Origin: Deltaproteobacteria bacterium UBA4427
GTDB taxonomy: Bacteria > Myxococcota_A > UBA9160 > UBA4427
Length of the DNA stretch: 9,963 bases
Direction of reading: 5' to 3'
NCBI GenBank assembly: GCA_002390675.1
Contig: DGPZ01000135.1
Coordinates: 1-9,963, forward strand
Positions 5,737 to 9,963 of this stretch are shown here, piece after piece. How positions within the stretch are numbered: position 1 is the stretch's first letter; each line of letters starts with the position of its first letter. Both the position numbers and the translations under genes were made by a program. The notes below the pieces were generated by a model. That model did not search any database. It was not told the DNA's origin and saw only the letters and a program-made list of their open reading frames with translations.

Positions 5737-7203
5737 TCAACCGCCGCCAGCAATCCCATTGGCCTCGAGCCAGTCAACAGCCTGCGCCACTTCTTCTATG
5801 GGAACGAGTTCGCATAGAGATCTAGCCCGCTTACCGGTCTTGCTGCCGCCTCCGTTCTGTTTGATCTGCTCCATATGCTCTCTATGACAAACCGCCGGAA
5901 CGAGCAGGCGCTTAAAGCCCAAGCGCCCCGCCTCCGCGAGCCGTACATCAAGCCGCGAAACTCGCCGCACTTCGCCGCCCAGCCCGATCTCCCCGACCGC
6001 CGCCGTGTCTGGAGGAACCGCACGGTCTAGTCGACTAGAGGCAATCGCCAAGGCGATCCCGAGATCAGCAGCCGGCTCCGCTACCCGCACACCTCCCGCC
6101 GCCTTCGCATAGACATCCTGCGACAGCAGGTCGATCCGACTCCTCCGATCGAGCACCGCCAGCAACAAAGCGACACGCGCATCTTCGAGCCCGAGCGTCG
6201 TCCGTCGCGGCGTCCCGTAAGGCGCCGGGGCGACTAAGGCCTGCAGCTCCACGAGCATCGGCCGGGATCCTTCGAGCATGGGAATCACGCAGCTCCCGGG
6301 CGCCCGCGTACTGCGTTCCTCAAGGAAGAGTTCGCTCGGATTTTCCACCGCTTCGAGCCCATGTGCCGCCATGCTCAAGACACCAATTTCTTGGGTCGAT
6401 CCGAAACGATTCTTCGTGGCTCGCAGCAACCGAAACGCATGCGCACGGTCGCCCTCGAATGTCAGCACGACATCGACCAGATGCTCGAGCACCCGCGGCC
6501 CCGCAAGGCTGCCGTCCTTCGTGACATGCCCAATCAGCAGCAGGACCGATCCGACCTTCTTAGCCGTCGCGGAAAGCTGTGCTGCAGACTCACGCACCTG
6601 GGCCACAGAGCCTGCCGAGGACTCAATCGAATCCGTCTGGATCGTTTGAATCGAGTCGACCACGACAAAGCTCGGGGACAATTCCTTCCACGGCGTCGCC
6701 AGGGACTCGACGCTCGTCGACGTCATTACCTGCAGCGAACCACCAACCCCCGGAAGACGCTCGGCCCGCAACCGGATCTGCTCCGCGCTCTCCTCGCCGC
6801 TCACGTAAAGGACGGAATGCCCCTCCGCAGCGAGTCCGCCCGCGACTTGAAGTGCAAGAGTCGATTTCCCGATCCCCGGGTCACCACCGAGCAAAACCAC
6901 GGACCCCGGTACGAATCCGCCCCCAAGGACGCGATCGAGCTCCCCCTCACCACTCGGCACCCGCGGACTGGCATCCGCGTCGATCTCGGAAAGCCTACGC
7001 GGCTTGCCGTCATCGGAAGCGGGCACCAAAGCTGCCAAGCCCTCCGCACCGCGCCCTGAGCCAGCGGCCTTCGCCGCAGATGGCGCTTCGTACTTCTCTT
7101 CAACGAGGCTGTCCCACTGACCACAATCGGGGCAGCGGCCGTGCCATTTTGCGTGCTGGGCACCGCAGGACTGACAGGAATGGACGGTGCGACGCTTGGC
7201 CAT
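5737..7203 (-). CDS. radA: DNA repair/recombination ATPase RadA (Sms)
   Basis: RadA is a RecA-like hexameric helicase that drives branch migration during homologous recombination and, in transformable species, extends incoming DNA strands. The 488-residue product from the ATG at 7203 has the complete layout: a four-Cys zinc finger (C10, C13, C24, C27) in CQSCGAQHAKWHGRCPDCGQ, Walker A GGDPGIGKST (106-115), a Walker B strand VVVDSIQT (about 180-187), the RadA-specific KNRFG motif (264-268), and a C-terminal Lon-protease-like domain including VAVGEIGLGGEVR-type sequence. The frame is open to 7392, but the extra 63 residues are unlike RadA and would run through the bio control region, so MAKRR is taken as the start. 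GGAGAG lies about 10 bases upstream. It is transcribed divergently from bioB across 175 bp. Confidence 0.97.
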   Translation of the reverse strand: MAKRRTVHSCQSCGAQHAKWHGRCPDCGQWDSLVEEKYEAPSAAKAAGSGRGAEGLAALVPASDDGKPRRLSEIDADASPRVPSGEGELDRVLGGGFVPGSVVLLGGDPGIGKSTLALQVAGGLAAEGHSVLYVSGEESAEQIRLRAERLPGVGGSLQVMTSTSVESLATPWKELSPSFVVVDSIQTIQTDSIESSAGSVAQVRESAAQLSATAKKVGSVLLLIGHVTKDGSLAGPRVLEHLVDVVLTFEGDRAHAFRLLRATKNRFGSTQEIGVLSMAAHGLEAVENPSELFLEERSTRAPGSCVIPMLEGSRPMLVELQALVAPAPYGTPRRTTLGLEDARVALLLAVLDRRSRIDLLSQDVYAKAAGGVRVAEPAADLGIALAIASSRLDRAVPPDTAAVGEIGLGGEVRRVSRLDVRLAEAGRLGFKRLLVPAVCHREHMEQIKQNGGGSKTGKRARSLCELVPIEEVAQAVDWLEANGIAGGG

Positions 7204-7296
7204 ATATGAAGAGCTCTCCGGAAGGGAATGCGAGTGGAAGGCACGAAAACAAGGTGAATGTAGAGGGTCTTGGACGATTCCGGGAGGGGGAGAATT

Positions 7297-7330
7297 CCTG
7301 TCAACTCTCAGAGGCCAGTGGGTTGACAGG
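7297..7330. promoter_or_regulatory. Predicted BirA-type biotin operator upstream of bioB
   Basis: A perfect 9-bp inverted repeat, CCTGTCAAC (7297-7305) and GTTGACAGG (7322-7330), is separated by 16 bases. Aligned to the known BirA operator pattern TTGTAAACC-N14-16-GGTTTACAA, the half sites CTGTCAACT (7298-7306) and GGTTGACAG (7321-7329) match 6 and 7 of 9 positions with a 14-base spacer. The right arm contains the bioB -35 hexamer, so a bound repressor would block RNA polymerase. BirA binding is inferred: no birA gene is in the window. The motif does not resemble the BioR site TTATCTATAA. Confidence 0.65.
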
Positions 7331-7352
7331 GTCGAGAACCGGGCGGTAGGCT
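7323..7352 (+). promoter_or_regulatory. Predicted bioB operon promoter
   Basis: A consensus -35 TTGACA (7323-7328) is followed after 18 bases by TAGGCT (7347-7352), which matches the -10 consensus at the first two and last positions. Transcription would begin near 7359, giving a leader of about 20 bases with the GGAGG ribosome binding site. The -35 lies inside the right arm of the operator-like inverted repeat, which suggests repression by occlusion. Confidence 0.5.
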
Positions 7353-7366
7353 GGCGCGCCGAAACT

Positions 7367-7371
7367 GGAGG
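7367..7371 (+). promoter_or_regulatory. Ribosome binding site that fixes the bioB GTG start
   Basis: GGAGG sits 7 bases before the GTG at 7379. It is the only good Shine-Dalgarno sequence ahead of the conserved part of BioB and makes the longer upstream starts unnecessary. Confidence 0.75.
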
Positions 7372-7378
7372 CTCCCTC

Positions 7379-8479
7379 GTGTCTGAATCCACCCCGTCAA
7401 ATTCCCTCGACCGCTACCGAAATCTCGCCGAGCGCGCCCTTGCCGGCGAAGCACCCTCAGAGGCCGAAGCCATTTGGATTCTCGAAGGCGACGACGTCGA
7501 GCTGCTTCCTCTGTTGCAAGCCGCCTACGAGCCGCGCCGCGCCGCCTTCGGTCGCAAGGTCATGGTCCACGTTCTCAACAACGTGCAGAACGGACTCTGC
7601 CCCGAGGACTGCGGCTACTGCTCGCAGAACAAAGACTCCGCCGCCGCGATTCGCAAATACGCCATGAAGAGCGATGAAGCGATCATGGCCGAAGCGGAAG
7701 CCGCCGCGAAGGCCGGAGCGACTCGCTACTGCATGGTGCTCTCGGGCCGCGGCCCAACCGTCGAGCGCACGAAGCGAATTGGAAAGCTCGTCCGCGAAAT
7801 CAAAGAGAACTTCCCGATTGAGGTTTGTCTCTCTGCAGGCCTGATGGGAGATGAACATGCGCAGATCCTGAAGGAAGCCGGCCTCGACAGGATGAACCAC
7901 AACCTCAACACGAGCGAACGACGCTACGACGACATCACGTCGACGCATACGTATGCGGACCGTGTCGCGACCCTCGAAGCCGCCAAGCGAAACGGAATCG
8001 AAAGCTGCTCGGGAATGATTGTCGGCATGGGCGAAGCCTCCGCCGACATAATCGAGGTCGCCTTCAAGCTCCGCGAGCTGGAGGTCCCCTCAATCCCCGT
8101 CAACTTCCTGATCCCGATCACGGGTAACCAGGTTCAAAACGACGGCAGCCTAACACCCGAGCATTGCCTACGAGCCCTCTCGCTGATGCGCTTCGTGAAT
8201 CCGACGGCGGAAATTCGCGTTGCCGGCGGCCGGGAAGGCCATCTGCGCACGATGCAGCCTTTCGCGCTCTACCCTGCGAATTCGCTCTTTGTTGAGGGCT
8301 ACCTCACGACGAAGGGTGATCCTGTCGAAGAGACCTACGCGATGATTCGTGACGCGGGCTTTGAGATCGATGGGAATGAGTTCTATGACGAGATCGAGAC
8401 GGCGAAGAGCGGCGATTCCCAGTTCCGTATTCCCGGCGGCGGCGACCAGCTGTTGAAGCCCGAGATCGCCGAGGCGTGA
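7379..8479 (+). CDS. bioB: Biotin synthase (radical SAM)
   Basis: BioB inserts sulfur into dethiobiotin, the last step of biotin synthesis, using S-adenosylmethionine and two iron-sulfur clusters. From the GTG at 7379 the protein has 366 residues. The radical-SAM cluster motif is CPEDCGYC (C74, C78, C81). C118 (RYCM), C150 (VCLSAG) and C210 (CSGMIVGMGE) line up with E. coli C97, C128 and C188, and R280 in IRVAGGRE with R260, so all four ligands of the sulfur-donating [2Fe-2S] cluster are kept. The substrate-contact stretch reads NHNLNTS where E. coli has NHNLDTS, an Asp-to-Asn change at residue 177. The GTG is supported by GGAGG 7 bases upstream; longer in-frame starts back to 7187 would read through the operator, promoter and radA start. 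First gene of a bioB-bioF-bioD operon, with a GTGA overlap to bioF. Confidence 0.97.
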   Translation: MSESTPSNSLDRYRNLAERALAGEAPSEAEAIWILEGDDVELLPLLQAAYEPRRAAFGRKVMVHVLNNVQNGLCPEDCGYCSQNKDSAAAIRKYAMKSDEAIMAEAEAAAKAGATRYCMVLSGRGPTVERTKRIGKLVREIKENFPIEVCLSAGLMGDEHAQILKEAGLDRMNHNLNTSERRYDDITSTHTYADRVATLEAAKRNGIESCSGMIVGMGEASADIIEVAFKLRELEVPSIPVNFLIPITGNQVQNDGSLTPEHCLRALSLMRFVNPTAEIRVAGGREGHLRTMQPFALYPANSLFVEGYLTTKGDPVEETYAMIRDAGFEIDGNEFYDEIETAKSGDSQFRIPGGGDQLLKPEIAEA

Positions 8480-9690
8480 GCCGCGAGGCGGCACATAACA
8501 TCTCCAATCGTGGATCCGCGCTCGATGCGGTCGCCGACGAAATTTTGGATGGCATCCGAGACCGAGGCACCTACCGCCGCATGCGGGTGCTCGACGGCTT
8601 GCAGGCCCCGCGCATGACCGTTGACGGGCGGGACGTGCTGCTCTTTGCGGGCAGCAACTATCTCGACCTCGCACGACATCCGGAAGTCATCGAAGCCGCG
8701 GAGCGTGCCTCGCGCGAATACGGCTGCGCCGCCGGCGGATCGCGACTCATTACGGGCAACCTCGTTTGCCACGAAGCCCTCGAAGAAGAGCTCGCCTCAT
8801 TCTTCGGGACCGAAGCCGCGCTCGCTTTCAATACGGGCTACATGGCGAATGTCGGCGTGATTCCCGCCATCGTAGGCGCAGGCGACGTCCTCCTCTCCGA
8901 CGAACTCAATCACGCCTCAATCATCGACGGCGCAAAGCTCGCGCGCACAGACGTCGCCGTCTTCCGACACGGCGACGTCGACTCCTTTCGCGAAACCCTC
9001 GAGCGCGTTCGGCCCAAGGCACGGCGAGTCCTGGTCGCCGTCGACGGCGTCTACTCCATGGACGGTGACGTCGCGCCGGTGGCTGAAATCGTGAAGCACG
9101 CACACGACGCGGATGCGATCGTGCTCCTCGATGACGCGCACGGGACCGGTTGTCTCGGCGCGCGCGGACGCGGCACGGCAGAGCTCGCCGGTGTTCTCGG
9201 CGAAGTCGACATCCTAATGGGCACCCTCGGTAAATCGATCGGATCCTTCGGCGCCTTCGTCGCGGGCTCCGCCAAGATGCGCGATCTCTTCGTGAATACC
9301 GCCCGCAGCTTTATCTTCTCCTGCGCGCTCGCCCCCGCCCAGGTCCAAGCCGCACGCGCCGCACTCCGCTTGATCGACGAAGAACCGTGGCGGCGCGAAC
9401 GACTCGATGCGAACTGCGATCGTCTCCGCAAACGCCTAGGCACCCACGGCATCTCCACCGATCCGAGCACGACGCATATCCTGCCCGTCGTGATCGGCGA
9501 AAACGCGAAGACCATGGCCACCTGCGAATCCCTGCTCGAGCGCGGCTACTACGCGCAGGGCATCCGCCACCCCTCCGTTCCGGAAGGCACTGCACGATTA
9601 CGTATCACGCCGATGGCAACGCATAGCGAGGAAGAGATCGACGGCTTGGCCGATACGATCGCTGATCTTCTTTCAGAAGCACCGGCCTAA
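8476..9690 (+). CDS. bioF: 8-amino-7-oxononanoate synthase
   Basis: BioF is a PLP-dependent alpha-oxoamine synthase that condenses a pimeloyl thioester with L-alanine to give 8-amino-7-oxononanoate, the first committed biotin-ring step. The 404-residue protein shows SNYLDLARHPEV (about 60-71), GCAAGGSRLITG (83-94), FNTGYMANVGV (118-128), DELNHASIIDG (142-152), VDGVYSMDGD (189-198), the cofactor-binding DDAHGTGCLG (219-228) with D219 and H222, and GTLGKSIGSFG with K253 as the likely Schiff-base lysine. The start is the GTG of a GTGA overlap with the bioB stop codon (8476-8479), indicating coupled translation. The family also includes 2-amino-3-ketobutyrate CoA ligase and serine palmitoyltransferase; the position between bioB and bioD settles the choice for BioF. 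Length is slightly over the usual 380-390 because of a short N-terminal extension. Confidence 0.95.
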   Translation: MSREAAHNISNRGSALDAVADEILDGIRDRGTYRRMRVLDGLQAPRMTVDGRDVLLFAGSNYLDLARHPEVIEAAERASREYGCAAGGSRLITGNLVCHEALEEELASFFGTEAALAFNTGYMANVGVIPAIVGAGDVLLSDELNHASIIDGAKLARTDVAVFRHGDVDSFRETLERVRPKARRVLVAVDGVYSMDGDVAPVAEIVKHAHDADAIVLLDDAHGTGCLGARGRGTAELAGVLGEVDILMGTLGKSIGSFGAFVAGSAKMRDLFVNTARSFIFSCALAPAQVQAARAALRLIDEEPWRRERLDANCDRLRKRLGTHGISTDPSTTHILPVVIGENAKTMATCESLLERGYYAQGIRHPSVPEGTARLRITPMATHSEEEIDGLADTIADLLSEAPA

Positions 9691-9694
9691 CGCG

Positions 9695-9963
9695 ATGCCC
9701 GGACTCTTCATCACAGGAACGGATACGGACGCCGGAAAAACCGTTGTCTCCTGCGCGATCGCGCGGGGATTGCGAAGTGCGGGTGTCGACGTCGGCGTCA
9801 TGAAGCCAGCGGAAACCGGCGTACCCGTCGAGGGTCCATATGATGCGCGGGCGCTGATTGAAGCGGCCGGCGTGTCCGATTCGCTCGAACTCGTCTGTCC
9901 CCAGCAATTCGATCTTCCCGCAGCGCCGCTAGCCTCGGCCCGGGCTGAGGGCCGCGAAGTCGA
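9695..9963 (+). CDS. bioD: Dethiobiotin synthetase, N-terminal part (partial, runs off right edge)
   Basis: BioD carboxylates 7,8-diaminononanoate with ATP to form dethiobiotin, the substrate of BioB. The visible 89 residues begin MPGLFITGTDTDAGKTVVSC, containing the family P-loop GTDTDAGKT (8-16), followed by the substrate-binding MKPAETG (36-42), a DARALIEAAG helix, and QQFDLPAAPLASARAEGREV, which matches the PyxFxxPxSPHxAA region of BioD. The ATG lies 4 bases after the bioF stop with no clear ribosome binding site of its own, so translation is probably coupled to bioF. The remaining half or more of the protein lies beyond the edge. The diaminopelargonate aminotransferase gene bioA is not in the window and may follow. 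Confidence 0.95.
   Translation, partial: MPGLFITGTDTDAGKTVVSCAIARGLRSAGVDVGVMKPAETGVPVEGPYDARALIEAAGVSDSLELVCPQQFDLPAAPLASARAEGREV

Noticed and set aside
7187..7378. In-frame upstream extension of bioB to 7187
   Set aside because: It would overlap the radA start and the promoter/operator; the added residues do not resemble BioB, and the GTG at 7379 has an excellent GGAGG.
7204..7392. In-frame upstream extension of radA to 7392
   Set aside because: The zinc finger of RadA normally begins within about ten residues of the start, as it does with MAKRR at 7203; the extension crosses the bio control region.
1..9963. Mobile elements, CRISPR arrays, defence or toxin-antitoxin systems
   Set aside because: No transposase, integrase, spaced direct repeats or defence-type domains are seen; nearly all the DNA is accounted for by housekeeping and biosynthetic genes.

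Overview
The window (about 60% GC, densely coding) reads as an ordinary chromosomal stretch of a Gram-negative-like bacterium. The mix of genes (divergent radA and bioBFD, a lone comEA, btuFCD next to eno) and the protein styles suggest an uncultivated or marine/soil lineage near the Myxococcota/Desulfobacterota/Binatota group. That placement is a guess from gene style and not a phylogenetic result. I see no mobile element, CRISPR array, phage gene, rRNA or tRNA.

Layout. Positions 1-7203 are transcribed leftwards (minus strand): the N-terminal third of enolase (eno, running off the left edge); a three-gene ABC uptake operon of the cobalamin/Fe-chelate type (btuD, btuC, btuF order along the plus strand, transcribed btuF-btuC-btuD, joined by two ATGA overlaps); a 250-bp stretch with a strong hairpin and a doubtful small ORF; a secreted ComEA-type helix-hairpin-helix DNA-binding protein; a long-chain trans-polyprenyl diphosphate synthase; and the recombination ATPase RadA. 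From 7379 to the right edge the plus strand carries a biotin operon, bioB-bioF-bioD, coupled by a GTGA overlap and a 4-base gap; bioD runs off the right edge.

Function. The right half makes biotin: BioF forms 8-amino-7-oxononanoate, BioD (after a BioA-type transamination not seen here) closes the ureido ring, and BioB inserts sulfur. The left operon imports a corrinoid or similar chelate. Polyprenyl diphosphate synthase supplies the quinone side chain, RadA and ComEA act on DNA, and enolase is glycolytic.

The best non-coding signals are a perfect 9-bp inverted repeat (CCTGTCAAC-N16-GTTGACAGG) over the predicted bioB -35 box, which fits a BirA-type biotin operator; a 15-nt-armed inverted repeat at the 3' end of the polyprenyl synthase gene whose minus-strand RNA would enclose two short hairpins each capped by a GUGA (GNRA) loop; and a promoter for the polyprenyl synthase placed so close to its ATG that the transcript would be leaderless. 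I found no convincing evidence of an undescribed multi-gene system.
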